A stretch of DNA of 64,000 nucleotides from assembly GCF_014873875.1 (NCBI RefSeq), contig NZ_JADBEM010000001.1:9920001-9984000 (forward strand). The letters run 5' to 3'. Below are positions 47,314 to 56,254 of this stretch, one piece after another; positions within the stretch are counted from its first letter, which is position 1; the number at the start of each line of letters is the position of its first letter. The DNA comes from Actinopolymorpha pittospori. GTDB taxonomy: Bacteria; Actinomycetota; Actinomycetes; Propionibacteriales; Actinopolymorphaceae. The notes below the pieces were generated by a model. It was not told where the DNA came from. It did no database searches and was given only the letters and a program-made list of their open reading frames with translations. A program made the translations under genes and the position numbers.

Positions 47314-47937
47314 CAGCCGGACGGTCAGCCCGCGGCCGAGGCCACGCCGCGCTCCTTCATCGAGGAGGCACGACGGACGCAGATCATCGACTGTGCGATC
47401 GACACGATCGCCGAGGTGGGCTACGCGGGCGCCTCGCTGTCGCGGATCGCGCAGCGGGCGGGGATCAGCAAGGGCGTGATCTCCTACCACTTCGCCGGCA
47501 AGGACGAGCTGATCGAGCAGGTCGTCGTCCACATCTACGCAGTCGGTGGGGAGTTCATGTGGAACTCCCAGCTCAAGGACGCCACGGGGCCCGTCGAACA
47601 GCTCCGGGCCTACATCTCGGCCAACATCGAGTTCATCGCGACGCACCGCAAGCAGATCGCGGTCGTCACCGAGATTTTCATGAGTTTCCGCGACAAGCAG
47701 GGGCGACCGAAGTACGACGTCGCGGCGGAGGAGCCGGTGTTCGCTCCCCTGATCGAACTGCTGCGCGGCGGCCAGGAAGCCGGCGTGTTCCGGACCTTCG
47801 ACGTTCGGGTGATGGCGCTCGCCATCCGCCGGCTCATCGACGGAACCGTCGGCGAACTCCTCGCCCACCCAGACACCGACGTGTCCGCCTACATCGACGC
47901 GGCCGTCGACCTCTTCCACCACGCCACCCGAAAGTGA
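47299..47937 (+). CDS. TetR-family transcriptional regulator
   Basis: A 212-residue repressor. The N-terminal helix-turn-helix is 'GYAGASLSRIAQRAGISKGVISYHFAGKDEL' (seen in part as LSRIAQRAGISKGVISYHF), and the C-terminal ligand domain contains 'FMSFRDKQGRPKYDVAAEEPVF'. ATG 47299 is preceded by a TTG in frame at 47293, which is less likely. Its probable operator covers the start codon. It is followed directly by the acyltransferase frame, whose open reading begins at the TetR stop, so the two are probably one operon and the acyltransferase is the regulated gene. Divergent from YbjN. Confidence 0.92.
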   Translation: MRSEKQPDGQPAAEATPRSFIEEARRTQIIDCAIDTIAEVGYAGASLSRIAQRAGISKGVISYHFAGKDELIEQVVVHIYAVGGEFMWNSQLKDATGPVEQLRAYISANIEFIATHRKQIAVVTEIFMSFRDKQGRPKYDVAAEEPVFAPLIELLRGGQEAGVFRTFDVRVMALAIRRLIDGTVGELLAHPDTDVSAYIDAAVDLFHHATRK

Positions 47938-48015
47938 CGCCATGACAACCCGGTCCGACACGTCGAGAACCTGGGAGGTCGTGGCGCGGCGAGCCCGTGG
48001 TGGTTCGGACACACC

Positions 48016-49065
48016 GTGCTGGCCCACCACCTGGCCATCACCTACGGCAACATCCCCGCGTGGACCTACCTGGAGCCGCCGAGCAACCCGGCCGAGGGTG
48101 CGCCACTCGACCTCCTGGTCGGGCTGAACCAGGTGTACTTCATGGGGTTCTTCTTCCTGCTCTCCGGCTACTTCACGCCACGCTCGTTCGACACCAAGGG
48201 CGCGCGGCGGTTCTCCCTCGACCGGTTGCGTCGGCTCGGGATCCCGCTGCTGGCGTTCCTGTTCCTGCTCCGCCCGCTCTACACGCTGCCGGCATACTTC
48301 GCGATCGCGCCGGACGAGCGCCCGTCGTACGCGTTGTACTACGTCCTGAGCTTCGACCCCGGACCGCTGTGGTTCGTCGAGGTGCTGCTGGTCTTCGCGC
48401 TCGGCTACGCGCTCGTTCGCACCTGGCGGCCGGCTCCCGCGAAGGTCGTCGACGAACAGGCGCGTCCGCCTCGCATCTGGGCGGTTCTGGGGTACGGCGT
48501 CGCGCTCGGCGCGGTGTCCTTCCTCTGGCGGATGCTGGTGCCGGTCGGGACGTACATCCCGGTCGTCGGGCTGCCGAGCGCCGCCTACCTGCCGCAGTAC
48601 CTCAGCCTGTTCGCGGTCGGCGTCCTCGCCTACCGGCGGAACTGGTTCCACCGGCTGCCCGGCTCCTACGGTTGGCTCGGTGGCGCGGTGATGCTGGTCG
48701 CGAGCATCGTGTTCCTCCCGTTGATGAACCTCGATGCGAGCGCCGGCCAGTCGGCCGGGGGCAGCGCCGCCCTCGCCCAGGCGATGTGGGACGCGCTGTT
48801 CTCCGTCGGCGCCATCCTCGTGCTGTTCACGGTGTTCCGGCGGTTCCTCGACCGGCGTGGGCGGCTGGGCGGGTTCCTCGCCCGTAACGCGTTCGCGGTC
48901 TACGTCATCCATCCGGTCGTCCTGGTCGCGATCGGGGTCTCCCTGCGCGGCCTGGACCTGAACCACCTGCTGAAGTTCGCGCTCACCTTGGCGATCGCGG
49001 TTCCCGTGACCTGGCTGCTGGCGGCGGCGGTCCGCAGGTTGCCGGTCGCCCGGGGCGTGCTGTGA
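48016..49065 (+). CDS. Acyltransferase 3 family membrane protein (unusual N-terminus)
   Basis: A 349-residue integral membrane acyltransferase (OafA-like). About ten helices are visible, with the conserved 'LAHHLAITYG' containing the catalytic-region His and 'FFFLLSGYFTPRSF' (R/S/Y motif). The first helix normally lies before LAHHLAITYG, and its expected 'DNLR..T.LVV' is not present: the frame from the TetR stop reads 'VENLGGRGAASPWWFGHT'. The GTG at 48016 gives a start only two codons before this motif. Either a start lies upstream in non-AUG form, or the first helix was damaged by frameshifts. Acylates an unknown surface or small-molecule substrate. Confidence 0.75.
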   Translation: MLAHHLAITYGNIPAWTYLEPPSNPAEGAPLDLLVGLNQVYFMGFFFLLSGYFTPRSFDTKGARRFSLDRLRRLGIPLLAFLFLLRPLYTLPAYFAIAPDERPSYALYYVLSFDPGPLWFVEVLLVFALGYALVRTWRPAPAKVVDEQARPPRIWAVLGYGVALGAVSFLWRMLVPVGTYIPVVGLPSAAYLPQYLSLFAVGVLAYRRNWFHRLPGSYGWLGGAVMLVASIVFLPLMNLDASAGQSAGGSAALAQAMWDALFSVGAILVLFTVFRRFLDRRGRLGGFLARNAFAVYVIHPVVLVAIGVSLRGLDLNHLLKFALTLAIAVPVTWLLAAAVRRLPVARGVL

Positions 49066-49089
49066 GGACTCCGGACGGCCCGGCCCGGG

Positions 49090-50370
49090 TCAGCGTCCAA
49101 GGACCCTGACCGAGTGTTCCGGCGGCGCGAGCGCGGCAGCGTAGATCTCCAGCGTTCGCGCCGCCGTCACGGCCCAGCCGAACCCCTGCGCATGCTTCAC
49201 GCCGCCCAGACCCAACCGGGTCAGCTGGGCGGGGTCGCCCAGCAGCTCCTCCAGGACCCTGGCCCACTCCCGTGGATCGTGCCCGTCGACGAGGATGCCG
49301 GAGTCACCGTCGGACACCGCGGTCAGCAGCCCGCCGGTGGCGGCCGCCACCACCGGCGTACCGCAGGCCTGCGCCTCCAGGGCCACCAGACCGAACGACT
49401 CGTTGTACGACGGAACCGCCACCAGCGTCGCGGCGCGATACCACTGGGCGAGCTCGGCCTGGCGTACCGGCGGGACGAACCGCACGTTGGCGGCGATGCC
49501 GAGGTCGGCGGCCAGGTCGGCGAGCGCATCTGGCGCGGCCGTCCCCGACCCGCTCGGCCCACCGACCACGGCCACGACCAGCCGATCGCGCAGCTCCGGC
49601 CGCAGCGTGAGGAGCTCCGCCGCCGCCCGCACCAGAACGTCGGGTGCCTTGAGCGGCTGGATCCGGCCGACGAACATCAACACCACCGCGTCCTCGGGCA
49701 GCCCGAGCAGCCGACGGGCGGCCAGACAGTCCCCAGGGGTGAACACCTCCAGGTCCACGCCGGGGTTGACCGTGACGACGGAGCGCGGGTCGGCGTCGTA
49801 CATCTCGATCAGCTGGCGGGCCTCCTCGTCGGTGTTGGCGACCAACCAGTCGGCCGCCTCGACCACCTGTTCCTCGCCGATGATCCGGGCCCGCGGCTCG
49901 GGCTCGTCCCCCGCCGCGAGGAGGGCGTTCTTCACCTTTCCCATGGTGTGCATGGAGTGCACCAGCGGGACGCCCCAACGCTCCTTCGCGAGCGCACCGA
50001 TCTGGCCGGACAACCAGTAGTGGGAGTGGATGAGGTCGTACCACCCGACCTCGTGGTCCGCCTCCGCGCGCAGGACGCCGCGGGCGAACGCGCACAGCTG
50101 GGCGGGCAGCTCGTTCTTCGCCAGGCCCTCGAACGGTCCGGCCACGACGTGCCGCACCCGCACACCCGGATCGGCCTCCACCACCGGCGGCAGGTCACTG
50201 CGCGTCGCCCTGGTGAAGATCTCCACCTCGATGTCGAGTGCCGCGATCCGGCGGGCGAGCTCGACGACGTAGACGTTCATCCCACCGGCGTCGCCGACGC
50301 CGGGCTGGTCCAACGGGGACGTGTGAACGCTCAACATCGCCACCCGCCTCGGCCGGGTCCTGTAGCGCAC
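49090..50370 (-). CDS. mshA: D-inositol-3-phosphate glycosyltransferase
   Basis: A 426-residue GT4 glycosyltransferase that makes GlcNAc-inositol-phosphate, the first step of mycothiol synthesis. 'SVHTSPLDQPGVGDAGGMNV' (UDP-GlcNAc pocket), 'DLIHSHYWLSGQIGAL' and 'VHSMHTMGKVKN' are characteristic of MshA. The C-terminal EX7E motif is 'ESFGLVALEAQACGTPVV'. The start is GTG 50370, nine bases after an aggagg; an ATG at 50478 would overlap the macrodomain gene and lacks family similarity. It is convergent with the acyltransferase gene across 24 bp. Presence shows that the organism makes mycothiol. Confidence 0.95.
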   Translation of the reverse strand: MRYRTRPRRVAMLSVHTSPLDQPGVGDAGGMNVYVVELARRIAALDIEVEIFTRATRSDLPPVVEADPGVRVRHVVAGPFEGLAKNELPAQLCAFARGVLRAEADHEVGWYDLIHSHYWLSGQIGALAKERWGVPLVHSMHTMGKVKNALLAAGDEPEPRARIIGEEQVVEAADWLVANTDEEARQLIEMYDADPRSVVTVNPGVDLEVFTPGDCLAARRLLGLPEDAVVLMFVGRIQPLKAPDVLVRAAAELLTLRPELRDRLVVAVVGGPSGSGTAAPDALADLAADLGIAANVRFVPPVRQAELAQWYRAATLVAVPSYNESFGLVALEAQACGTPVVAAATGGLLTAVSDGDSGILVDGHDPREWARVLEELLGDPAQLTRLGLGGVKHAQGFGWAVTAARTLEIYAAALAPPEHSVRVLGR

Positions 50371-50474
50371 CCCGACGCACCTCCTCGCGGCTCTGAGCAC
50401 GAAACGACGCGCCCGCTCGGGTCGGTGCTGCGATTGTGCGGGCCAACCAACGACAACCTCCGACCGGCGCTCGG

Positions 50475-50987
50475 TCATTCCCCGCTGTCCGACATCGCGC
50501 GCGAAAACGCGGCATAGACGGGCGCGGTGAAGAGGACGAAACGTACCTCCTGCACCCGGGTGGGCGTGTTGCGGACGATCCGGACAGCGGTTTCGGCGGC
50601 GTCGTCGAGGGGCCAACCGAACAGACCGGCGGAGATCGCGGGGAACGCCACGCTCGCGGCTCCCAACTCGTCGGCGACGCCGAGGGAGTTGCGGTAGCAG
50701 GAGGCGAGCAGGGCCGGATCACGCTGGCCGGCGTTCCAGTTCGGTCCGACAACGTGGATCACCCAGCGGGCGGGCATGTTGCCGGCGGTCGTCCAGCCGG
50801 CCTCGCCGGTCGGCACCCCGTCGGGGTAGCGGCGAACGCACTCCTCGAGGATGGCCGGCCCGCCGGCGCGGTGGATCGCCCCGTCCACGCCTCCTCCGCC
50901 CCGCATCTGGCGGTTGGCTGCGTTCACCACCGCATCGACCCGCTGCGTGGTGATGTCTCCCTCGATGAGTAGGACGTCCACGCTCAC
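50475..50987 (-). CDS. Macrodomain protein (ADP-ribose / O-acetyl-ADP-ribose processing)
   Basis: A 170-residue stand-alone macrodomain. 'DITTQRVDAVVNAANRQMRGGGGVDGAIH' (in part: VDAVVNAANRQMRGGGGVDG) holds the conserved AVVNAAN and GGG loop with the catalytic Asn/Asp. 'AFPAISAGLFGWP' is the second signature. It is likely an O-acetyl-ADP-ribose deacetylase or ADP-ribosyl hydrolase of the YmdB/TTHA0132 type. It overlaps the start of the next upstream gene by 4 bp and is the second gene of that pair. Confidence 0.9.
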   Translation of the reverse strand: MSVDVLLIEGDITTQRVDAVVNAANRQMRGGGGVDGAIHRAGGPAILEECVRRYPDGVPTGEAGWTTAGNMPARWVIHVVGPNWNAGQRDPALLASCYRNSLGVADELGAASVAFPAISAGLFGWPLDDAAETAVRIVRNTPTRVQEVRFVLFTAPVYAAFSRAMSDSGE

Positions 50988-51448
50988 CTCCGACTCGACG
51001 CGCCGTGGCCGACGCCGTTCAACAGGGACAGGACGGCGATGCCCACCACGAGGTTGATCGCGCCGGTGACGAGCTCACTGGTCAGGTTGGCGGAGGCCAG
51101 AAACGGTACGACCACGCCGACGACCGTGGTCAGCGCGACGATCCAGGAGAAGAACAGCAGCGGGCGTGGTGCCGCGATGAGCAGGACGTGCAGGAGACCG
51201 GTCGCGGCGACCGCCGCGACGGCTGCTGTCACGGCGTAGGCGAGCGTGGTCGATTCGCCGAGTTCGGCGCCACTCAGGGGCGGAACGACGGAAATGTGAG
51301 CGAATGCCCGGACGACGACGAGACCCACGACCACGACCAGTGCGGAGACGAGCGCCGTGGCGACACCACCGGCCCACAGCCGTCCGGCGTCCACAACAGG
51401 GGCGCGGTCGTGCTGCGTCGTCAGCGACGGTCTGCGATGCTCGGTCAT
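50984..51448 (-). CDS. DUF6069-like four-helix membrane protein
   Basis: A 154-residue protein. Four predicted membrane helices lie at about 30-50, 73-97, 100-120 and 125-145 ('WAGGVATALVSALVVVVGLVV', 'LLHVLLIAAPRPLLFF'). It resembles the DUF6069 family, common in actinomycetes, of unknown function. It overlaps the macrodomain start by 4 bp, indicating co-translation. No signal or enzymatic motif. Confidence 0.75.
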   Translation of the reverse strand: MTEHRRPSLTTQHDRAPVVDAGRLWAGGVATALVSALVVVVGLVVVRAFAHISVVPPLSGAELGESTTLAYAVTAAVAAVAATGLLHVLLIAAPRPLLFFSWIVALTTVVGVVVPFLASANLTSELVTGAINLVVGIAVLSLLNGVGHGASSRR

Positions 51449-51499
51449 GGCGGTTCCAAGACCTTCATAGTCGCACAGGAGCGACGCTCCGGAGGCCGG

Positions 51500-52246
51500 T
51501 CAGGGAGCCAGCCGGATGCGCACCCGCCGGAAGCCGCGGCCCTTGTTCTCCACCTTGGCGATCTCGATCGCGCCGATGCTTCTCGTGGACGCGACGTGGG
51601 TGCCCGCGTCGGCCTGGACGTCGAGTCCGGTGATGTCGACGAGACGGACGACCTCGACCTCGGGCGGGACGAGGTTGGTGGCGGTGCGGATGATGTCGGG
51701 CAGGGCGAACGCCTCGGCCCGCGGCAGGACCCGCACCTCGATCGCCCGGTCGGCGCTGACCTCGACGTTGGCGGCCTCGGCCACCCGGTCCCGGAACCCC
51801 TCGGGCAGGGAGTCCAGGTTGAAGTCCAGCCGGCCCTCCAGCGGATTCATGTTCGACCCGGTGATCAGCGCGCCGTAGTCGCGGAAGACGACTCCGCCGA
51901 GCAGGTGCAGCGCCGAGTGGGTGCGCATGAGTGCCGTCCGCCGAGCGTCCTCGACCGCTCCTCGTACGGGCGTTCCGACCGGCGGGATCGGGTCGTCCTC
52001 GTGCGGAAGGAGGGCGAGGTCGTCACCCTTGCGGACTCCGACGATCCGGGTCCGTACGCCGCCCCAGAGCAGGACACCCTCGTCCGGTGGTTGCCCGCCC
52101 CCGCCGGGATAGAACGCCGAGCGGTCCAGCACGATGCCGCTCTCCGGTGCGGAGTCCAGGACCGTCGCGTCCCACTCCCGGACACTCTGGTCGGTCAGCT
52201 CGAGCCGCTGCGTACGGCCGTGACGATCGATCTCCGCGCTGGTCAT
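51500..52246 (-). CDS. Alanyl-tRNA editing protein AlaX
   Basis: A 248-residue free-standing editing protein that hydrolyses Ser-tRNA(Ala) or Gly-tRNA(Ala). The N-terminal barrel has 'AFYPGGGGQPPDEG'. The editing site HxxxH is 'MRTHSALHLLGGVV'. The second metal motif is expected as CxxxH but here reads 'DVQADAGTHVAST', so Asp replaces Cys while His is kept. The rest, 'GSNMNPLEGRLDFN', is typical. It starts with ATG 52246. It is AlaX-M by length, lacking the synthetase body. It may still bind zinc through Asp, but this should be tested. Confidence 0.9.
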   Translation of the reverse strand: MTSAEIDRHGRTQRLELTDQSVREWDATVLDSAPESGIVLDRSAFYPGGGGQPPDEGVLLWGGVRTRIVGVRKGDDLALLPHEDDPIPPVGTPVRGAVEDARRTALMRTHSALHLLGGVVFRDYGALITGSNMNPLEGRLDFNLDSLPEGFRDRVAEAANVEVSADRAIEVRVLPRAEAFALPDIIRTATNLVPPEVEVVRLVDITGLDVQADAGTHVASTRSIGAIEIAKVENKGRGFRRVRIRLAP

Positions 52247-52341
52247 GAGAACACGCTAGCCGCGGTGCTCGGCGACTCCACGCACCACGGCGGCGAGTGT
52301 CCGCGGTCCGCCGCCCAGGTCGTGCCCGCGGGAGGCGCACC

Positions 52342-53256
52342 CTAGCCGTTGAGAAACGCGGTGATGCGCTCGCGCACCTGCTGGCGGTGCGCCCACAGGA
52401 GGCCGCCGGGCGGGAAGAGGCTCAGCTCGCCGCGCGGGAACGCGGCCGCCACCTCACGGGCCACCTCCGCCGGGTGCGCCTCGTCTCCGGCCTGACCGAT
52501 CACGAGGACGGGGACGACGCAGCGGGCCAGGACCTTCCGGTCGGTCAGCGGAGGCTGTCGGGAGAAGGCCCGCACGATCTGCGCGAACGGTGTACCCGCC
52601 AGCGCCTGCGCCCGCTCGCGTGACCAGGCCACGACGTCGGGCCGGCTCCGCGCGACCTCGGGCTGCAGGTCGCGCAGGGCCCTCGCCAGGCCGTCGTGGT
52701 CCCGGCGGTCCACGAGGTCGGCGGCCGCGTGCATCCGGGCTACGACGGAGTCGGGGCGGGGGGTGTCCAGGCTGGCGGGGAGCAGGAGGACGACGCGCTC
52801 GAACCGGTCAGGTGTGTCCGCGAGCAGGCGCAGGATCGCGCCCGCGCCGAGGGACAGGCCGGCCGCCCGGGTCGCTTCGGTGTCATCGGCCACCATGCGG
52901 AGTTCGGCGGCCAGGTCGGCGTGGCGCCACCGCTCCGGTGGTGTCTTCGTGGCGGGCAGCGCGCCGCCGTGACCGCGGAAGTGGAAGAAGGCACGGGTTC
53001 CGCGGACGCCACTGCCGAAGGGGCGCGTCTCCGCGATGGAGCCGGCCAGTCCGTGGGCGAACACCGTGACGGGCCGCCCCGCGCCCGTCAGGAGTGCTTT
53101 CGGACGGGGTGGGTGCGGCCCGGTTGACGGCTGTGCGAACGACTCGGTAGACGACCCGGCGGGCGGATCAGCCGGGGGTTCGGGTGGCGGAGGGGCTACG
53201 GGGGGCATCGCGGGCGTCGGGTGTGACGGGGGCGGAACCGGGGCGTCCCGGCTCAC
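52342..53256 (-). CDS. Alpha/beta hydrolase
   Basis: A 304-residue protein. A Pro-rich N-terminal 45 residues precede the fold. The oxyanion loop 'VTVFAHGLAGSIAETRPFG', the nucleophile elbow 'AAGLSLGAGAILRLL' (Ser) and the Asp/His region 'VPVLVIGQAGDEAHPAEVAREV' are visible; the last His is in the loop before 'LLWAHRQQV'. The start is GTG 53256, overlapping the DUF2516 stop as GTGA, so the two genes are coupled. Esterase or lipase substrate unknown. Confidence 0.85.
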   Translation of the reverse strand: MSRDAPVPPPSHPTPAMPPVAPPPPEPPADPPAGSSTESFAQPSTGPHPPRPKALLTGAGRPVTVFAHGLAGSIAETRPFGSGVRGTRAFFHFRGHGGALPATKTPPERWRHADLAAELRMVADDTEATRAAGLSLGAGAILRLLADTPDRFERVVLLLPASLDTPRPDSVVARMHAAADLVDRRDHDGLARALRDLQPEVARSRPDVVAWSRERAQALAGTPFAQIVRAFSRQPPLTDRKVLARCVVPVLVIGQAGDEAHPAEVAREVAAAFPRGELSLFPPGGLLWAHRQQVRERITAFLNG

Positions 53257-53582
53257 CAACCGCCGTAGGGTCCGTCGTTGCGGCCGCCGCGCTGGCCACC
53301 GATCTCGCGGACGGCCGGGCGGACCCCGACCACGTAGACCGCGGCGGCGATGGTGCCGGCGATGTTGAAGATGCTGAGCGGCGACCAGAACTGCGGGATC
53401 AGGTGGATCAGCAGGGCGAGCCCGGTCAGGATCAGCCACAGCGGCTTCGTCTGCTTGTTGACGGCCGGGAAGGCGTCGGTCGGACGCATCACCGCGTCAC
53501 CGAAGGCGAACGCCTTCAGCACCAGCAGGACGACCCAGAGAGCAAGCTCCACGTAGCCCACGATCGAGATGGGTTCGAACAC
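53253..53582 (-). CDS. DUF2516 membrane protein
   Basis: A 109-residue protein with three membrane helices (about 8-27, 48-68, 73-93: 'ELALWVVLLVLKAFAFGDAV', 'LWLILTGLALLIHLIPQFW'). It belongs to the DUF2516 family; the M. tuberculosis homologue lies next to hbhA, as here. It starts with a GTG at 53582. Function unknown. Position 53583-54018 upstream of it holds no gene or structure I can support. Confidence 0.88.
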   Translation of the reverse strand: MFEPISIVGYVELALWVVLLVLKAFAFGDAVMRPTDAFPAVNKQTKPLWLILTGLALLIHLIPQFWSPLSIFNIAGTIAAAVYVVGVRPAVREIGGQRGGRNDGPYGGW

Positions 53583-54018
53583 ACCCCGAGGGTAGCCGCG
53601 ATTCGGTCATCAGTGGTGTCACCTGGCGTCAGTCCCGGATGGGTGCCGGTCAGGATGGCCGCTTCAATCCTGACTCGCGAGACATTTCCGGGCGCCATGA
53701 TCCTGGACAGCCTGGACGTACGTCACCAAGCGGTCCGGCAGTGGACGCGGGGTCAGGCCACCGCTCAGGTCGCTCCGCGCACGCTCGGGACACACCGCGA
53801 TGGTGCGCCGGCCGATCGGCGATCACCGGTGGTAGGCGACCGTGTCGCACACGTGTCCACGGGCGCACCGCGGGGCACTGGTACGACGTCGAGGCACGCG
53901 GGGGCATGCCCCACCGCCGCGACGACGGGCGGGGCCGGCCGGCCGTGGGGCAGGCCGGCAGGACGGCGTTCGCCCCGGGACGCCGCCCGCCCTCGCCTCG
54001 GACCAGCCGGTTCAGGCG

Positions 54019-54705
54019 TCAGCTGTTGGTGGACGTCGACGTGGTGGACGACGCCATGCTGGGGCTCGTGCTCGGCGCGGTGCCGGCGTTGGCCCGTGAG
54101 CTGTTGTTCGTCGAGGTCGACTTCGCCGCCGAGCCGCGGGTGCCGGTGCTCTTGCGGGTTCCCGCCGTGGACGACGAGGCCGTCGAACGGCCCTTCGTGG
54201 CGGAGCGCTTGCGGGTGGTCGACTTGCTGGTCGAGCGGGCCGACTTGCTCGCCGACTTGGTCGTCGACCGGCCACCGGCCGCCTTCGACGTCGAGCGCCC
54301 ACGGCCGCTCGAGGACGAGGAGCGCTTGATCTGGCGGCCGTTTTGGCCACGCAGGTGGACGACGACGTTCTGGCCACGCTCGGCAAGGTCGCCGTAGGCG
54401 TCACCGGCCTGCATCCAGGCGGACTGGATGACGGCCTGCGCCCGGTCCGACAGCTTCTCCGCCTGGGTGCGGATGTCGTTGGTGGCGCTGCGCAGGACGA
54501 CGCTGAGAGAGTCCGCGCCTTCCTCGATGCGATCCTGCATGCGGTCGGAGACGACGGCCGGGTCGGTGTTTTCCAGGGACGAGATCTTCTCCGAGGCCAT
54601 CCGGGAGAACTCGCGGATCTTCTCTACGGCCAGGTCACCGGCGCCGGCCAGCACGTAGAGCGGACTGGCGGGCTCGCTGTGGTTCTTGCGAGTGGTGCGG
54701 GGCAT
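54019..54705 (-). CDS. HbhA-like protein with Lys/Ser/Thr-rich tail
   Basis: A 228-residue protein. The N-terminal 120 residues form an extended coiled coil ('GDLAVEKIREFSRMASEKI', 'RIEEGADSLSVVLRSAT') like mycobacterial heparin-binding haemagglutinin. The C-terminal 100 residues are basic and low-complexity (S/T/K/R with 'RSTSKAAGGRSTTKSAS'), the likely DNA-, membrane- or glycan-binding tail. A strong aggagg precedes the ATG. An XRE regulator lies one base upstream and DUF2516 follows 437 bp later, matching Rv0474-Rv0476. It may act as a nucleoid- or envelope-associated protein; adhesion is not implied in a non-pathogen. Confidence 0.8.
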   Translation of the reverse strand: MPRTTRKNHSEPASPLYVLAGAGDLAVEKIREFSRMASEKISSLENTDPAVVSDRMQDRIEEGADSLSVVLRSATNDIRTQAEKLSDRAQAVIQSAWMQAGDAYGDLAERGQNVVVHLRGQNGRQIKRSSSSSGRGRSTSKAAGGRSTTKSASKSARSTSKSTTRKRSATKGRSTASSSTAGTRKSTGTRGSAAKSTSTNNSSRANAGTAPSTSPSMASSTTSTSTNS

Positions 54706-54706
54706 T

Positions 54707-55135
54707 TCAATCCTCCTGACGGGCGTGTCGGACCGCCCGGTTCTGGGTCGTGCTCTCGCGTTCCGGCTCACTGGTCTCTTCCTCATCGGCCTCGCGGCGA
54801 AACGACGAGTAGATGTCGAGCAGGACCCGCTTCTGGCGTACGGAGAGATTCGGGTCGGCGTGAATGGCCATCTCGACCGAAATGTCCTCCCGCTCCCCAC
54901 CCTCCGTGGAATCGAGCAGTCCAGCCCGGACGTAGAGCACCTCTGCCGATACCCGCAGCGCCTTCGCGAGCTGTTGGAGCACTTCCGCGGAGGGCTTGCG
55001 CACGCCTCGCTCGATCTGGCTGAGGTATGGGTTGGAGACCCCAGCGAGGTCGGCGAGCTGCCGCAGCGAAAGCTCCGCGTTGCGCCGTTGCTCCCGCAGG
55101 TAGTCACCAAGTGTGCCGATCGACCGAACCTTCAT
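54707..55135 (-). CDS. XRE-family transcriptional regulator
   Basis: A 142-residue regulator with a lambda-repressor-like helix-turn-helix at about residues 8-66 ('LGDYLREQRRNAELSLRQLA', 'AGVSNPYLSQIERGVRKPSAE'). The C-terminal part is acidic and helical. It sits one base upstream of the HbhA-like gene, the arrangement conserved in mycobacteria (Rv0474-Rv0475), and so probably controls it. An inverted repeat of GCTTGC/GCAAGC lies 11 bp upstream of its start and may be its operator. Confidence 0.9.
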   Translation of the reverse strand: MKVRSIGTLGDYLREQRRNAELSLRQLADLAGVSNPYLSQIERGVRKPSAEVLQQLAKALRVSAEVLYVRAGLLDSTEGGEREDISVEMAIHADPNLSVRQKRVLLDIYSSFRREADEEETSEPERESTTQNRAVRHARQED

Positions 55136-55146
55136 AGCTCCAGTCT

Positions 55147-55172
55147 GCTTGCAAAAGTTAGCACTCGCAAGC
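55147..55172. promoter_or_regulatory. Inverted repeat upstream of the XRE gene
   Basis: gcttgc (55147-55152) and gcaagc (55167-55172) are separated by 14 bp containing a TAACTT -10-like hexamer on the minus strand. A dimeric repressor here would block the promoter. Confidence 0.45.
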
Positions 55173-55249
55173 CACCAGCTACCGCATGTTCGCGCTATCC
55201 CGGAGTCCGGGATGGAGGGATGGGTGTCGCGTGGGTAGGCCGCGGGGCG

Positions 55250-56254
55250 TCAGATCCCGACGGCTCGGATCTCACCGACAGGAACGCCACCGCCGTGGAG
55301 CACGGTCGCCGCCTGCGCCTCGACCACCGGGTTGGTGACGCCGAGCCGGCGCAACAGTGCGGACATCACGACCGGGCGGGCCCGCTGTGCGCCGTCCTCG
55401 ATCTTCAGGGCAATGGCCCGACCGTCCGCGAGCGCGACGGCGTAGCAGCCCTCGGCGCCGCCCTTACCGAACAGTCCGGGCGTGGCAGCGATGAGGGCGG
55501 CCTCGTCGCGCTTCGTGCCGCTGGTGAAGGCCGGGTGCGCCTGCACCGCCGCGACGATCCGCGCCTCCGGAGATCCCGCGGGGGCCGCCACCATCGCCTG
55601 GAACGCCCGCGCCAGTCCGGTGAGGCTGAGTGCGAAGAGCGGCGCACCACAGCCGTCGACGCCGCTGTGTGCGATCTTCTCTCCGGCGAGCTCCTCCACC
55701 GTGTCCTTGATCGCCACCTGCAGCGGGTGCCGTGGGTCGAGGTAGGTCTGCGTCGGCCAGCCCGCGGCGACGCAGGTGGCGAGCATGGCCGAGTGCTTGC
55801 CCGAGCAGTTCATCGTGATCGGCTCGGGGCCGATGCCGGCCAGGATCCGCACGCGTCGTGCGTCCTCGTCGACGGGCAGCTCGGGTGGGCAACGCAGGGC
55901 CGACTCGTCGAGCCCCGCACCGGCGAGGATGCGGCGGGCGCCCTCGACGTGGAACGCCTCACCGGAGTGGCTCGCCGTCGCCAGCGCGAGCAGCTCACCG
56001 TCGAGGTCCAGACCGTTGCGCAGCATGGCGGTCGCCTGCATCGGCTTGTTGGACGAGCGCGGGAAGATCGGCGAAACGGCGTCACCCAGCGCGAACGACG
56101 TCGTACCGTCCGGATCCAGCACCACCACCGAGCCCCGGTGCCGGCACTCCACGAACCCGGACCGGACGACCTCGGCCAGGACGGGCAGCGACTCAGGCGC
56201 TGATGCGGTCGACGACTCGAGCGAGGATTCAGGCGCGGACACGAGGCCGAACAC
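55250..56254 (-). CDS. L-asparaginase II (thermolabile-type) family protein
   Basis: A 334-residue enzyme of the asparaginase II family of Rhizobium/actinomycetes, unrelated to E. coli AnsB. 'RSSNKPMQATAML', 'ASHSGEAFHVEGAR', 'TMNCSGKHSAMLATC' and 'AHSGVDGCGAPLFAL' are the family's signature blocks. It converts asparagine to aspartate and ammonia. The start is GTG 56254, overlapping the last base of the stop of the upstream gene (TAGTG), which suggests translational coupling. A downstream GTG (56242) is an alternative. Confidence 0.9.
   Translation of the reverse strand: MFGLVSAPESSLESSTASAPESLPVLAEVVRSGFVECRHRGSVVVLDPDGTTSFALGDAVSPIFPRSSNKPMQATAMLRNGLDLDGELLALATASHSGEAFHVEGARRILAGAGLDESALRCPPELPVDEDARRVRILAGIGPEPITMNCSGKHSAMLATCVAAGWPTQTYLDPRHPLQVAIKDTVEELAGEKIAHSGVDGCGAPLFALSLTGLARAFQAMVAAPAGSPEARIVAAVQAHPAFTSGTKRDEAALIAATPGLFGKGGAEGCYAVALADGRAIALKIEDGAQRARPVVMSALLRRLGVTNPVVEAQAATVLHGGGVPVGEIRAVGI

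Noticed and set aside
55158..55166. TTAGCACTC, identical to one half of the CIRCE heat-shock operator
   Set aside because: The second half (GAGTGCTAA nine bases on) is absent, so HrcA control is not supported.
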